DNA of 64,000 nt from Streptomyces corynorhini. Lineage in GTDB: Bacteria; Actinomycetota; Actinomycetes; Streptomycetales; Streptomycetaceae. The stretch spans positions 1 to 64,000 of the forward strand of contig NZ_QQNA01000060.1 in assembly GCF_003346515.1 (NCBI RefSeq), given 5' to 3'. Within the stretch, counting starts at the first letter, position 1. Each line of letters begins with the position of its first letter. The translations under genes were made by a program, and so were the position numbers. This document shows positions 16,757 through 25,366 of the stretch, one piece after another. The notes below the pieces were generated by a model, which worked only from the letters and a program-made list of their open reading frames with translations, had not been told where the DNA came from and made no database searches.

Positions 16757-18454
16757 TCAGTCCGTCCGCGGCCCGTCGCGCGGCCCGTCCGTGCGCAGGA
16801 GCAGCAGCGCCCGGTCGTCGCCGCCGCTGCGCTCCACGACCGCTTCGAAGAGCCGGTCGGCCAGCTCGGGCAGTCCGGCGGGACCGTCGCGGACGGCGCG
16901 CCTGAGGGTCTCCAGGCTCTCGCCCAGGTCGGTGCCGGGCTCTTCCACCAGTCCGTCGGTGCAGAGCAGGAGCGTATCGCCCGGCCCGAGCGTCCCGGTG
17001 GTGACCGGATAGCTGATCCCGCCGGGACCGGCGAACTCGGCGGACAGCCCGAGGGGCAGCCCGCCCTCGGCGGGGAGCCATGAGCAGCTCCCGTCGGCGC
17101 GGCGCACCAGCGGGTCGAGATGGCCGGCGCGCACGACCCGCAGCGCGCCGGTCGCGAGCACCAGCTCCACGTAGGTGCAGGTCGCGAAGCGGTCGGTGTC
17201 CAGTTGGCGCAGCAGGACGGAGGCGCGGGCGAGCGCGGTGTCCGGCGGGTGTCCCTCGGCCGTGTAGGCCCACAGCGCCATGCGCAGCTGGCCCATCACC
17301 ACGGCCGCGTCCGTGTCGTGGCCCTGGACGTCGCCGATGGTCAGCCCGACCCGGCCGCCGGGCAGCGGCAGCACGTCGTACCAGTCGCCGCCGACGCTGC
17401 GGCCGATCCGCGCCGAGCGGTAGCGCACGGCGATCCGCGCGCCGGGGACCTCGGGGACGTGCCGGGGCAGCATGGCCTGCTGGAGGTCCTCGGCGAGATC
17501 GTGCTCCTGTTCGTAGAGCATGGCCCGTGCCAGGCTCTGCGCGATCCCGCTGCTGAGCGCGACGAGCAGATTGCGTTCCTCCTCGTGGAAGCCGCCGGGC
17601 CGGGGCGAGAGCAGCCCGAGCACGCCGATCGGCCGGGCCTGGGCGATCAGCGGGAGGTAGGCGCCCGAGGCCACGGCGAGCGGCTCGATGTGCGGCCACA
17701 GCAGCGGGTAGGAGGAGCTGAACTCCTCCCGGGATTCGATGAAGCGGGGCCGCTCGGTGCGCACCACCTCGCTCATCGGGTACGGGTCGGCGACCCTCGT
17801 GTAGCGCAGCTCGGGTACGAACGATCCGGAGCGGGCCTCGGCGACCGTCCGGATCCGGCCGCCCTCGACCACGCCGAGCATCACGCTGACGGCCGTGAGA
17901 TGCCCGAGCGCCTCTCTGTCGCGCAGGATGTCCAGGACGTCCTCGACGGTGCCGGCGCTGGCCAGCAGGGCGGTGGTACGGGCCACCACGCCGGTCAGCC
18001 GCTGCCGGTCCTCGTCGAGGTCGCTGCGTGCGGCGATCTCGGTCAGTTCGTGCTGGGCGTCGCGGATGATGCCGATGACGCGCCGCGGCCGTCCGGTGGG
18101 GTCGTGCCGGATGTGCGCCTGGGTGTGGGCCCAGTGCGGGGCACCGTCCCGGCCGTGGATCCGGAAGTACGCGCCGTAGTCGGCCGGCCCTCGCTTGAGC
18201 GCCCGCGCGACGAGCGCCTTCAGCCGCGCGGCGTCGTGCGGCAGCAGCCGGTGGGCGAGGCTGTGCGGGTCGCCCCGGTAGGTGTCCGGCGCCACGTCGA
18301 GGAGGCGGAGCGCGGCCGGGTCCAGATGGAGGATCCCGGAGTCGAGATCCCAGTCGAAAGTGCCCATGCGGTTCAGAGCGAGGCTCAGGTCCGGATGGGC
18401 GGGCCAGTCGTCCGGCGGCACCGTGCCGGCCGGAGGTTCACCCCGTTCGGCCAT
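16757..18454 (-). CDS. PAS-GAF-SpoIIE serine phosphatase
   Basis: 565 residues: an N-terminal PAS fold (about 20-140, with FRIHGRDGAPHWAH), a GAF domain (about 150-325) and a C-terminal SpoIIE/PP2C phosphatase (about 340-555). The metal-binding signatures are visible: GGDWYDV, GDVQGHDTDAAVVMG and SGGDDRALLLL. Such proteins dephosphorylate anti-sigma-factor antagonists in response to a sensed signal; Streptomyces encodes dozens. No anti-sigma kinase (HATPase_c) domain is present in the protein. It is a single gene, divergent from the ABC exporter, and the signal cannot be predicted. Confidence 0.9.
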   Translation of the reverse strand: MAERGEPPAGTVPPDDWPAHPDLSLALNRMGTFDWDLDSGILHLDPAALRLLDVAPDTYRGDPHSLAHRLLPHDAARLKALVARALKRGPADYGAYFRIHGRDGAPHWAHTQAHIRHDPTGRPRRVIGIIRDAQHELTEIAARSDLDEDRQRLTGVVARTTALLASAGTVEDVLDILRDREALGHLTAVSVMLGVVEGGRIRTVAEARSGSFVPELRYTRVADPYPMSEVVRTERPRFIESREEFSSSYPLLWPHIEPLAVASGAYLPLIAQARPIGVLGLLSPRPGGFHEEERNLLVALSSGIAQSLARAMLYEQEHDLAEDLQQAMLPRHVPEVPGARIAVRYRSARIGRSVGGDWYDVLPLPGGRVGLTIGDVQGHDTDAAVVMGQLRMALWAYTAEGHPPDTALARASVLLRQLDTDRFATCTYVELVLATGALRVVRAGHLDPLVRRADGSCSWLPAEGGLPLGLSAEFAGPGGISYPVTTGTLGPGDTLLLCTDGLVEEPGTDLGESLETLRRAVRDGPAGLPELADRLFEAVVERSGGDDRALLLLRTDGPRDGPRTD

Positions 18455-18514
18455 GCGGTCACCTTCTCACCGATCGGCCGCCGCCACTCCCCGAGCGGAT
18501 TGCGGACCCCGGCA

Positions 18515-18526
18515 GAAAGCGCTTCC
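18515..18526. promoter_or_regulatory. Near-palindrome GAAAGCGCTTCC
   Basis: Ten of twelve positions are symmetrical around a central GC step, of the kind LacI-family regulators bind in Streptomyces. It lies in the divergent region, 98 bases ahead of the ABC exporter start and 60 bases ahead of the phosphatase start. No cognate regulator is adjacent. Confidence 0.3.
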
Positions 18527-18623
18527 TATCCGGCGGGGATCGGAGCAGACTTTCTCCGCGCACCACACGATCCCCGCCCACGAGCGCGTGCCGCCGACCC
18601 TTTCGAAGAGGACTCCGCCCTCC

Positions 18624-20411
18624 ATGCCGAAACCCGAACCCGTCTCGCGAACGAGCCCGCTGGACCACCACTACTCCGGGGAGCATCCGCTCCGCACGCT
18701 CGCCTATCTCTTCCGCCCGGACCGGCGCAGGCTCTCGCTCGCCGTTCTCGTTTTCGCCGTCAAGCACATACCGGTCTGGCTGCTGCCGCTGATCACGGCC
18801 AACATCATCGATGTCGTCGTGGAGCACCGGCCGATCGCCGAGCTGTGGTACAACACCGGCGTCCTGGTCTTCGTCCTGGTCCTCAACTTCCCGCTGGCGC
18901 TGCTGTACGCACGCCTGATGAGCGCCAGCATCCGCCGGATGGGCCGCGAACTGCGCGCGGCGCTCTGCCGCCGGATGCAGCATCTGTCCATCGGGTACCA
19001 CTCCCGGGTCAGCGCCGGCGTCCTGCAGACCAAGGTCGTACGGGATGTCGAGGGCGTGGAGCAGATGGCGCAGCAGAGCGCCGACATGGGGCTCGGCGCC
19101 GTCATGACGCTGATCGGCGGAGTGGCGGTGATCGGGTACCGGGCCCCCGTGGTACTGCCGGTCTTCCTGGTCGTCGTGCCGCTGGCGGCGCTGCTGGTGC
19201 TCCGGCTGCGCGCCCGTATCCGGAGCAACAACGAGCGGTTCAGGGTGGAGGTCGAGCGGATGTCCTCGCACGTCGGCGAGATGACCACCCTGATCCCCAT
19301 CACCCGCGCCCACGGTCTGGAACGGACGGCGCTGCACCGTGTCGACCACACCCTGGAGCGGGTCCACTCCGCGGGTTTCCGGCTCGACCTGCTCAACGGC
19401 CGGTTCGGTTCGCTCTCCTGGATCCTGCTCAACACCATGGCCGTGGGCTGTCTGTCGGGCTCCGCGGTCGTCGCGTACCACGGCCTGCTGGGGCTGACGG
19501 CGGGCGACGTCGTCATGATCAGTGCCTTCTTCACCGCGCTGACCGCGTCGCTGACCACGCTGATGAGCCTGACCCCGATCGTCTCCAAGGGGCTGGAGTC
19601 GGTGCGCTCGATGGGCGAGGTCCTGCAGGCGCCCGATCTGGAGAGCAACGAGGGCAAGGCGTCCGTCGAGCGGGTCGGCGGGCGGATCGATTTCGAGGGG
19701 GTGGGGTTCGGCTACCCGGGGACGTCGGAGCCCTCGGTGCGCGGCTTCGACCTGTCCGTGCGGCCCGGCGAGACGATCGCGCTGGTCGGGGCGTCGGGCG
19801 CGGGCAAGTCCACCATCCTGAATCTGCTGATCGGGTTCATCAGGCCCACGGAGGGCCGCATCCTGCTGGACGGCGCGGACATGGCGGAGCTGGATCTGCG
19901 CACGTACCGGCGCTTCCTCTCGGTCGTGCCGCAGGAGTCGATCCTCTTCGAGGGGACCATCAGGGAGAACGTCACCTACGGTCTGGAGGACGGTGCCGAC
20001 GAGGAGGCGCTGCGCCGGGCGCTGGTCGCCGCCCACGCGATGGAGTTCGTGGAGCGGCTGCCCGACGGTCTCGACACCGTGGTGGGGCAGCGCGGCGCGC
20101 GGCTGTCGGGCGGTCAGAAGCAGCGGCTGGCGATCGCCAGGGCGCTGATCAGGGATCCGCGGGTCCTGGTGCTGGACGAGGCGACGTCGGCGCTGGACAA
20201 CACGTCGGAGGCGCTGATCCAGGACGCGCTGTCCCGTCTGGTCCAGGGCCGCACGGTGTTCGTCGTCGCGCACCGGCTGTCCACCATCCGCGGCGCGGAC
20301 CGGATCGTGGTGATGGAGCACGGCCGGATCGTCGAGGTGGGGAGCCACCACGAGCTGCTGGCCGGCAGCGGCCCGTACGCCACCACGCTCCAGCCGCGCC
20401 GCTCGGGCTGA
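18624..20411 (+). CDS. ABC exporter, fused membrane and ATPase domains
   Basis: A 595-residue half-transporter that would work as a dimer. It has an N-terminal six-helix membrane domain (about 35-330) and a C-terminal nucleotide-binding domain (about 355-590). The ATPase motifs are complete: Walker A GASGAGKST, Q-loop VPQES, signature LSGGQKQR, Walker B VLVLDEATSALD and switch His in AHRLS. The cargo could be a lipid, peptide or drug. The ATG at 18624 has GAGGA ten bases upstream; longer in-frame extensions lack ribosome sites. A GAAAGCGCTTCC near-palindrome precedes it. It stands alone in its transcription unit. Confidence 0.9.
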   Translation: MPKPEPVSRTSPLDHHYSGEHPLRTLAYLFRPDRRRLSLAVLVFAVKHIPVWLLPLITANIIDVVVEHRPIAELWYNTGVLVFVLVLNFPLALLYARLMSASIRRMGRELRAALCRRMQHLSIGYHSRVSAGVLQTKVVRDVEGVEQMAQQSADMGLGAVMTLIGGVAVIGYRAPVVLPVFLVVVPLAALLVLRLRARIRSNNERFRVEVERMSSHVGEMTTLIPITRAHGLERTALHRVDHTLERVHSAGFRLDLLNGRFGSLSWILLNTMAVGCLSGSAVVAYHGLLGLTAGDVVMISAFFTALTASLTTLMSLTPIVSKGLESVRSMGEVLQAPDLESNEGKASVERVGGRIDFEGVGFGYPGTSEPSVRGFDLSVRPGETIALVGASGAGKSTILNLLIGFIRPTEGRILLDGADMAELDLRTYRRFLSVVPQESILFEGTIRENVTYGLEDGADEEALRRALVAAHAMEFVERLPDGLDTVVGQRGARLSGGQKQRLAIARALIRDPRVLVLDEATSALDNTSEALIQDALSRLVQGRTVFVVAHRLSTIRGADRIVVMEHGRIVEVGSHHELLAGSGPYATTLQPRRSG

Positions 20412-20618
20412 CGGCCCGCGCACGCGCCCGCCCGGCGCGGCGAACGGGCGCCCGTTCGGCCGGTCGGGTGACCGGGCGGGCTGCGCCGATCAGGTGGGAG
20501 ACCGAACTGATCGAGAACGGATCGCGCGTGGGGCGTTACCGAGTGTGAGTCGCGGCGTTGAAGTCCGTGAAGGCCGCACATCGTGCGGCTGTGCTCCACA
20601 CGTTCAAGGAGAATCTTG

Positions 20619-20888
20619 ATGTCGCGTATCGCGAAGGCAACCGCTGTTCTCGTCGGCACGGGCGCCGTGCTGGCCGGTGGCGCCGGTATGGCCGCTGCCG
20701 ACGCCGGCGCCGGCGCCGCCGCTGTCGGCTCGCCCGGTGTCCTGTCCGGCAATGTCGTCCAGATCCCGGTGCACGTCCCGGTCAACGTCTGCGGCAACAC
20801 GATCGACGTGGTCGGTCTGCTCAACCCGGCGTTCGGCAACCAGTGCGCCAACATCTCGGGCGGCCACCACGGCGGCTACGGCTACTGA
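20619..20888 (+). CDS. Short chaplin
   Basis: 89 residues: a Sec signal peptide (MSRIAKATAVLVGTGAVLAG..., cleaved near AAADA) and one chaplin domain. The domain holds the hallmark GNVVQIPVHVPVNVCGNTIDV and NPAFGNQC, with the two conserved Cys that form the intradomain disulfide. Chaplins assemble as amyloid-like fibrils on aerial hyphae and spores and lower surface tension during aerial growth. It lacks a sortase motif, so it is a short chaplin retained by co-assembly. The C-terminus ends in an unusual GGHHGGYGY tail. The ATG follows AAGGAG. It lies beside the melC operon, converging on it. Confidence 0.93.
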   Translation: MSRIAKATAVLVGTGAVLAGGAGMAAADAGAGAAAVGSPGVLSGNVVQIPVHVPVNVCGNTIDVVGLLNPAFGNQCANISGGHHGGYGY

Positions 20889-20939
20889 GCCACAACACCC
20901 GGTGAGCCACGGCCACCGGTCTGATCGCGGAATGACGGT

Positions 20940-20959
20940 GCGCGGCCCCTCGGCCGCGC
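20940..20959 (+). terminator. Hairpin after chaplin gene
   Basis: GCGCGGCC and GGCCGCGC form a perfect 8-bp stem with loop CCTC, 52 bases past the chaplin stop. It is probably the chaplin terminator. Confidence 0.6.
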
Positions 20960-20974
20960 GATTCCGGTGAGGGT

Positions 20975-21004
20975 CGGCCCCTCGCGTGCGAGCGCGGGGG
21001 GCCG
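20975..21004 (-). terminator. Hairpin after melC2
   Basis: An outer stem CGGCCCC/GGGGCCG contains an inner CTCGC/GCGAG stem. It lies about 70 bases past the melC2 stop in the leftward direction and, with the adjacent hairpin, separates the convergent chaplin and melC units. Confidence 0.55.
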
Positions 21005-21072
21005 TCGTGCGTGCGGGGGTGCCGGGACCGGCCCGGCGTCCGTACGCGGTACGGCGGCCGGGCGGGCCGGGC

Positions 21073-21936
21073 TCATTCGGCGTAGCGGTAGAGCTTCGTG
21101 TGATCCAGGAGTGCGGACGGCTTGACGTTCCACGGGGGCAGGGGTTCGTCCAGGCTGGCGATCCGGTCCCGCTGCGGATCCCCCGCGCGCAGCCGCGTCC
21201 TCGGCAGATAGCCCGCGTCCGGGTGTGCGCGCTGCCAGCGGTCCCAGACGAGGTCGACGAAGGAGTGGTGCAGCCAGAAGACGGGGTCGTTGGGCGAGGC
21301 CGCGCTCAGCATGTCGCCGCCGACCCAGCGGTGGACCCGGTTGTGGTTGCGCTCGTGCGGGACGGAGCGCACGCTCCAGCCCTCCAGCGCGTTGCGGAAG
21401 CCCGTGGTGACGGTCGAGTCCCAGGGGTCGGCGTCGTAGATCTTCTGGTTCAGGGCCGACGCCAGTTCGTCCTTGTCGGGAAGGCTGACCGGGGCGCTCG
21501 GCCGGCCGAGGTCGCGGGTCAGGAACTTGGCGCTCGTCACCCCGTTCCTGATGGTCCAGTTGCCCGCCTTGTAGGCGAAGGGGCCGGTGGTGACCTGCTG
21601 GTCCCGCGGGCGGCCGGTGCCGCCGAGGAAGTCGTCGGCCCACAGCCCGGCGGCCGGGGTGTTGTCGCTGGTCCAGTCCCAGTACGGGACGGTCACCTGG
21701 GGGTCCACGCGCTGCAGAGCGCGCTCGAACTCCAGCAGGAACCGCCGGTGCCAGGGGAAGAAGGAGGGGGTCATGTGTGCCGCGCGCGGGCCGCTCCGGG
21801 CGTCGGCGGTGTTGTACTGGCTGTGCAGTCGGACGAACTCCTCGTACTCGCCCGTGCGCTTGAGTTCCAGAACGGCGCTGACGAAGCCGCGCCTCTCGGC
21901 TCCGGTGAGATCGCGCTGGTTCTTCCTGGTGTACAC
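21073..21936 (-). CDS. melC2: Tyrosinase MelC2
   Basis: A copper monooxygenase of 287 residues that oxidises tyrosine and DOPA to quinones for melanin. Both type-3 copper sites are complete: CuA His38, His54 and His63 (in LHSQYN and AAHMTPSFFPWHRRF) and CuB His198, His202 and His224 (NHNRVHRW and FWLHHSF). It has no signal peptide; it is known to be carried out of the cell with its caddie protein MelC1, which has a Tat signal and is encoded 24 bases upstream. The start is GTG after AGGGAAGG. Length and motifs are standard for Streptomyces MelC2, except about eight extra residues between the two copper sites relative to the classic numbering. Confidence 0.96.
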   Translation of the reverse strand: MYTRKNQRDLTGAERRGFVSAVLELKRTGEYEEFVRLHSQYNTADARSGPRAAHMTPSFFPWHRRFLLEFERALQRVDPQVTVPYWDWTSDNTPAAGLWADDFLGGTGRPRDQQVTTGPFAYKAGNWTIRNGVTSAKFLTRDLGRPSAPVSLPDKDELASALNQKIYDADPWDSTVTTGFRNALEGWSVRSVPHERNHNRVHRWVGGDMLSAASPNDPVFWLHHSFVDLVWDRWQRAHPDAGYLPRTRLRAGDPQRDRIASLDEPLPPWNVKPSALLDHTKLYRYAE

Positions 21937-21960
21937 GGTCGGGCCTTCCCTGGTCGGATG

Positions 21961-22458
21961 TCAGATGTGGTGGAGCGGTCCCCCGGGCCGCAGCCGGGCG
22001 CCCCGCAGCTCGTCCACCGCGGCCCTGGCCGTCTCGATCGCGGTGGGGAACGACTGGTAGTGGTTGACCGCGCTCAGATATCCGCCGTCCGCGCGCCGCA
22101 TCAGGTGCAGGGGCCGCCCGTCGATCAGGACGGCGGGCACGGCCTGCCCGCCGTCGTGTCCGGCCGGTACGGCGGCGGGAGCGCCGTCGCTCGTACGGCC
22201 CGGCCGCCGGGGGCCGATCTGGATCCGGCGCCCCCGGTACATCTCGTCGAGGGCCGCGTCGGGGCCGTCCGCCCGCGCGGGCGCGGCGGGCGCGCTCGGG
22301 CCCGCCCGCAGGATCGGTGCCAGGGCCGCCGAGGTGCCGGTGACCACGCCCAGCGTGAACAGCCCACGCAGCAGGTGGCGCCGGGACCGTCCGGGGCCGG
22401 GACCGCCGGAGCGCCCGGCCCGTGGCACCGCCGAGCGCCGCTGGTTTCCGTCCGCCAT
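21961..22458 (-). CDS. melC1: Tyrosinase cofactor MelC1
   Basis: A 165-residue copper-transfer and secretion partner of MelC2. It has a Tat-type signal (RSRRHLLRG followed by a hydrophobic stretch, about residues 22-50) and the conserved caddie core with GRPLHLMRRADGGYLSAVNHY, which presents a Tyr near the MelC2 active site. The ATG at 22458 follows a perfect GGAGG. The His-rich end (GGPLHHI) may bind copper. It is first in the melC1-melC2 operon, so tyrosinase is made and loaded in order. Confidence 0.94.
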   Translation of the reverse strand: MADGNQRRSAVPRAGRSGGPGPGRSRRHLLRGLFTLGVVTGTSAALAPILRAGPSAPAAPARADGPDAALDEMYRGRRIQIGPRRPGRTSDGAPAAVPAGHDGGQAVPAVLIDGRPLHLMRRADGGYLSAVNHYQSFPTAIETARAAVDELRGARLRPGGPLHHI

Positions 22459-22618
22459 CAAGACCTCCGCTCGTCGCGACCAATGGGGCGGGGCGGCGGC
22501 GCGGGTGCGCGAGGAAGGCACGCGGCCCGGCCGCCGCCCCGACCGGGACAACGAGACGAGAGCCAAACGGTTATCGGGCGACCGGGTGGTGGCCTGCCCC
22601 TCGGTGGCGCGGGTCCGT

Positions 22619-22981
22619 TCAGACGATGCCGACGACCGTCACCGTGACCCGCACCCGGTCGCCCGGTTCGGACAGCACGTCCCCGGCCGCCGCCGCGACG
22701 GCCGCGCGCACGGCGCGGGTGACGTCGAGCGTGCGGTGCGAGGTGCGCGCGACCAGCTGGATGTCGATGTGCCAGGCGTCCGGGCCGCCGTCGAGCGCTC
22801 TGACCCGTACGCCCGCGTGACCCGCGGCCGTCCCGGTGCCGGGGCGTCCGGCGCGGGAGGCGGCGGAGGCGCGGAGCCGGTCGACGATGCCGGGCCGCAG
22901 AAACGCCACCCCCGCGGTCCGCCGTGCGGCGTCGGCCGTCGCCAGGGACAGTTCGTCCTGGATCTTCCGCTCAGTGTTCAC
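22619..22981 (-). CDS. Small Asp23-like protein
   Basis: 120 residues resembling the Asp23/Gls24 fold, with an amphipathic N-terminus (KIQDELSLATADAARRT), a central beta strand (WHIDIQLVARTS) and the terminal pattern VTRAVRAAVAAAAGDVL...VRVTVTVVGIV. The function is unknown. The GTG start overlaps the stop of the upstream zinc-finger-Asp23 gene by four bases (GTGA), so it is the third gene of the sigma-factor operon. Confidence 0.7.
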   Translation of the reverse strand: MNTERKIQDELSLATADAARRTAGVAFLRPGIVDRLRASAASRAGRPGTGTAAGHAGVRVRALDGGPDAWHIDIQLVARTSHRTLDVTRAVRAAVAAAAGDVLSEPGDRVRVTVTVVGIV

Positions 22982-23820
22982 CGGTGTCCTCCTTCCTGGT
23001 GCTCGCCGGATCCCGCCGGATCCTCCTCGTCGAGAACGTCGACGATCAGTACATCGATACGGGCCACGTCGATCCCGATGGCGTCCTCGGCCGCCTCGGC
23101 CACTCGTGCGCGTACCGACTCGGCCAATTCGGGCAGCGGCCACTGGAGCCCGGCCACGACCTCCAGCCTGACCTGGACGGGCCCCCGGTCCGCCGGTCCC
23201 CCGGCGGCGCCGCCGCCGCGCCGTGCGACCGCCGGGTCCAGCGGAGCGATACGGCAGCTGCCCGCCCGTACGCTCGGCAGGGACTCGGCGGCGGCGCGGA
23301 ACGCGCGGGCGGCCGCGGCTTCCACGATCCAGGCGTCGTCCTCGGGGGCTCCCAGCGGCAGGGACCTGCCGGGGCGCAGCTCCAGCCGCACCATGTCCAT
23401 GACGCGGCCGGTCAGCTCGGCGAGACCGGTGGCGTCGGACGGGTCGTCCGCGCGCGCCTCCCGTACCGCGTCGTCCAGGGCGGCCAGATCGGCCAGTGCG
23501 GCGGAGCAGTGCGGGCAGTCGGCCAGATGCGGGTCGAGCCCGCTCTCCCCGGCTTCCCACGCCTCCCAGACCGCGCTGAGTTCCCGGCCGCAGGGCAGGA
23601 GTTCCTCGTCGTCGGCCTCCGGGGCGCGCGCGTCCAGAGCCCCGTTCTCCCGGGCCCCGTTCTCCCGGGTCCCGGTCTCCGGAACCGCGCGCTCCGTCGC
23701 CGCCGACGACTCGTCGAGTGCGTTGTCGTCCGTAGGTGACTCCTCGTCAGGTGTGGTCGCGGGCTCGTCAGGCGTCCGCCCCGGCTCCCCGGGGCGGCCT
23801 GAATGCGCGTTCAGCGCCAT
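22978..23820 (-). CDS. Zinc-finger-Asp23 fusion, candidate anti-sigma factor
   Basis: 280 residues. An acidic, Glu/Asn-rich N-terminal 65 residues is followed by a segment with LPCGRELSAVWEAWEAGE and then HLADCPHCSAALADL, the H-x3-C-x2-C arrangement of zinc-binding anti-sigma factors. The C-terminal half is an Asp23/Gls24 domain (about 130-270, ending VRARVAEAAEDAIGIDV and IDVLIVDVLDE). It overlaps the sigma gene by 10 bases and is co-translated with it, the normal arrangement for a sigma/anti-sigma pair. Unlike classical zinc anti-sigma factors it shows no membrane span, so it would be soluble or held by other Asp23 proteins. The anti-sigma role is inference. Confidence 0.7.
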   Translation of the reverse strand: MALNAHSGRPGEPGRTPDEPATTPDEESPTDDNALDESSAATERAVPETGTRENGARENGALDARAPEADDEELLPCGRELSAVWEAWEAGESGLDPHLADCPHCSAALADLAALDDAVREARADDPSDATGLAELTGRVMDMVRLELRPGRSLPLGAPEDDAWIVEAAAARAFRAAAESLPSVRAGSCRIAPLDPAVARRGGGAAGGPADRGPVQVRLEVVAGLQWPLPELAESVRARVAEAAEDAIGIDVARIDVLIVDVLDEEDPAGSGEHQEGGHR

Positions 23821-24440
23821 GCGCTCATCGCCTCCGTCAGGTAGCGGCGTGCGCGGAAGACCCGGCCGCGGACCGCCTGCAGGCTGATTCCGACCGTCTC
23901 CGCGATGCTCTCGTACGACAATCCGTGCAGCTCGCGCAGTACCCAGCAGGCACGCTGTTCCGGCGAGAGCCCCGCCATGGCCACGGCCAGCGCGCGGGTG
24001 GCCGCGTGGGACTCGGCCACCCGGGCCGGTGAGGACTGGTATTCGGGCGCGGCCGGTTCCGGTACCGAGTCCAGATCGGTGGCCGGACGGCGCGCGCGTA
24101 GCTGGTTGAGGCACCGGTTGGTGACAATCCGGTACATCCAGGTTCTGAAGGCCGACTCGCCACGGAACTCGGGCAACTTGCGCCAGGCGTTCACGAACGC
24201 GTCCTGCACGGCGTCCTCCGCCTCGGTGCGATTGCCGAGCAGGCGCGTCGCCAGCTGGAGCATGACCGGGCCGTGCCGGCGCACCAGGACCTCGAACGCT
24301 TCCTCGTCGCCTTCGCCCGCGCGTACGGCCAGCAGACCGTCGTCGGACGGGTCGCGGTCCTGGGCCGGATCCTGCTCCCGGCCCCGTCCCGTGTCCCGGT
24401 CCGGCGCGCGTGCTGACAGTTGATTCCCGTTGCCGGGCAC
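23811..24440 (-). CDS. ECF-type RNA polymerase sigma factor
   Basis: 209 residues. Region 2 (about 45-115) carries TEAEDAVQDAFVNAWRKL and RTWMYRIVTNRCLNQLR; region 4 (about 150-205) carries LSPEQRACWVLRELHGLSYESIAETVGISLQAVRGRVFRAR. The first 35 residues are charged and disordered. The GTG start follows AGGAG. It is first in a three-gene operon with two Asp23-type proteins, and a third Asp23 gene is divergent, which suggests the regulon concerns envelope or membrane homeostasis. Two possible ECF -35 sequences (GGAACC at 24523, GGAATC at 24548) lie in the divergent region, on the strand of the outward Asp23 gene. Confidence 0.9.
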   Translation of the reverse strand: MPGNGNQLSARAPDRDTGRGREQDPAQDRDPSDDGLLAVRAGEGDEEAFEVLVRRHGPVMLQLATRLLGNRTEAEDAVQDAFVNAWRKLPEFRGESAFRTWMYRIVTNRCLNQLRARRPATDLDSVPEPAAPEYQSSPARVAESHAATRALAVAMAGLSPEQRACWVLRELHGLSYESIAETVGISLQAVRGRVFRARRYLTEAMSAWR

Positions 24441-24650
24441 TCACCGACTCCTCTCGACATCCCCGTGAGCCCCGGTGTGGGGGGCCATGGAGTTGGACAC
24501 GCGGGACGGCCCGTCGTCACGCGGAACCGTCACCGGAAAATTTCTCAGGAATCTCGCCGAACGCGCGTGACGATCTCGCGAGTGGCGGGTCCAACGCAGT
24601 GAGAGTCCCCGAGAGCCGGGTGACCGGACGAGAAAACAGGAGGCTGTCCC

Positions 24651-25157
24651 ATGACAGCGACCCAGGAAGCTCCCGCGATCAAGAAGGCCGTGACCGGACA
24701 GGGCTCCACGGCCGCGGGTTCCACCACCGTCGGCGACGGGGCCGTCGGGGTGAACGAGCCGGCCGCGACGCGCGGCAGGACCTCCATCGCCGATGTCGTG
24801 GTCGTCAAGATCTCCGGGATGGCCGCGCGCGAGATCCCCGGTGTGTACGACATGGGCGGCGGCCTGTCCCGCACTCTGGGCGCCGTGCGCGACCGGGTGC
24901 CGGGCGGCCGTCCCAATGTGGGCCGGGGCGTCAAGGTCGAGGTCGGCGAGCGCCAGACCGCCATCGACCTGGACCTGGTGGTGGAGTACGGCGTGGCGAT
25001 CACCGATGTGGCCCGTGATGTACGGGAGAACGTCATCGCCGCCGTCGAGCGGATCACCGGCCTTGAGGTCGTCGAGGTGAACGTCACCGTCAACGACGTC
25101 CACCTGCCCGAGGACGACGACGAATCCGCTCACGCGTCCGAGGGACGCGTCGCCTGA
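24651..25157 (+). CDS. Asp23/Gls24 family envelope protein
   Basis: 168 residues: a disordered N-terminal 40, then the full Asp23 domain with the recognisable IADVVVVKISGMAAREIPGV opening, GRGVKVEVGERQTAIDLDL and the closing DVARDVRENVIAAVERITG and EVVEVNVTVNDV strands. Asp23 in Staphylococcus is a membrane-attached envelope-stress protein tethered by AmaP; no AmaP-like gene is visible here. The ATG follows AGGAGG. It is divergent from the ECF sigma operon and a natural target of that sigma factor. Confidence 0.88.
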   Translation: MTATQEAPAIKKAVTGQGSTAAGSTTVGDGAVGVNEPAATRGRTSIADVVVVKISGMAAREIPGVYDMGGGLSRTLGAVRDRVPGGRPNVGRGVKVEVGERQTAIDLDLVVEYGVAITDVARDVRENVIAAVERITGLEVVEVNVTVNDVHLPEDDDESAHASEGRVA

Positions 25158-25366
25158 TCACCGCCGCGGCTCTCGGCGGAACATCTGCCCGGGGTCGGGC
25201 TGAGAGCGCCGATCCCGGGCAGACGGTCAGCACGGCCCGCGCGCGGCTCGGGCCGGGGCCGGCCCCGGCCACGACGGTGCTGGTCAGGGCCGTCGTGGTG
25301 ATGGGGCAGGCTGTGACCTGACCCGTCCCGTGGGGGACGGCATGTTCGAGGACGCAGGAGGCAGCG

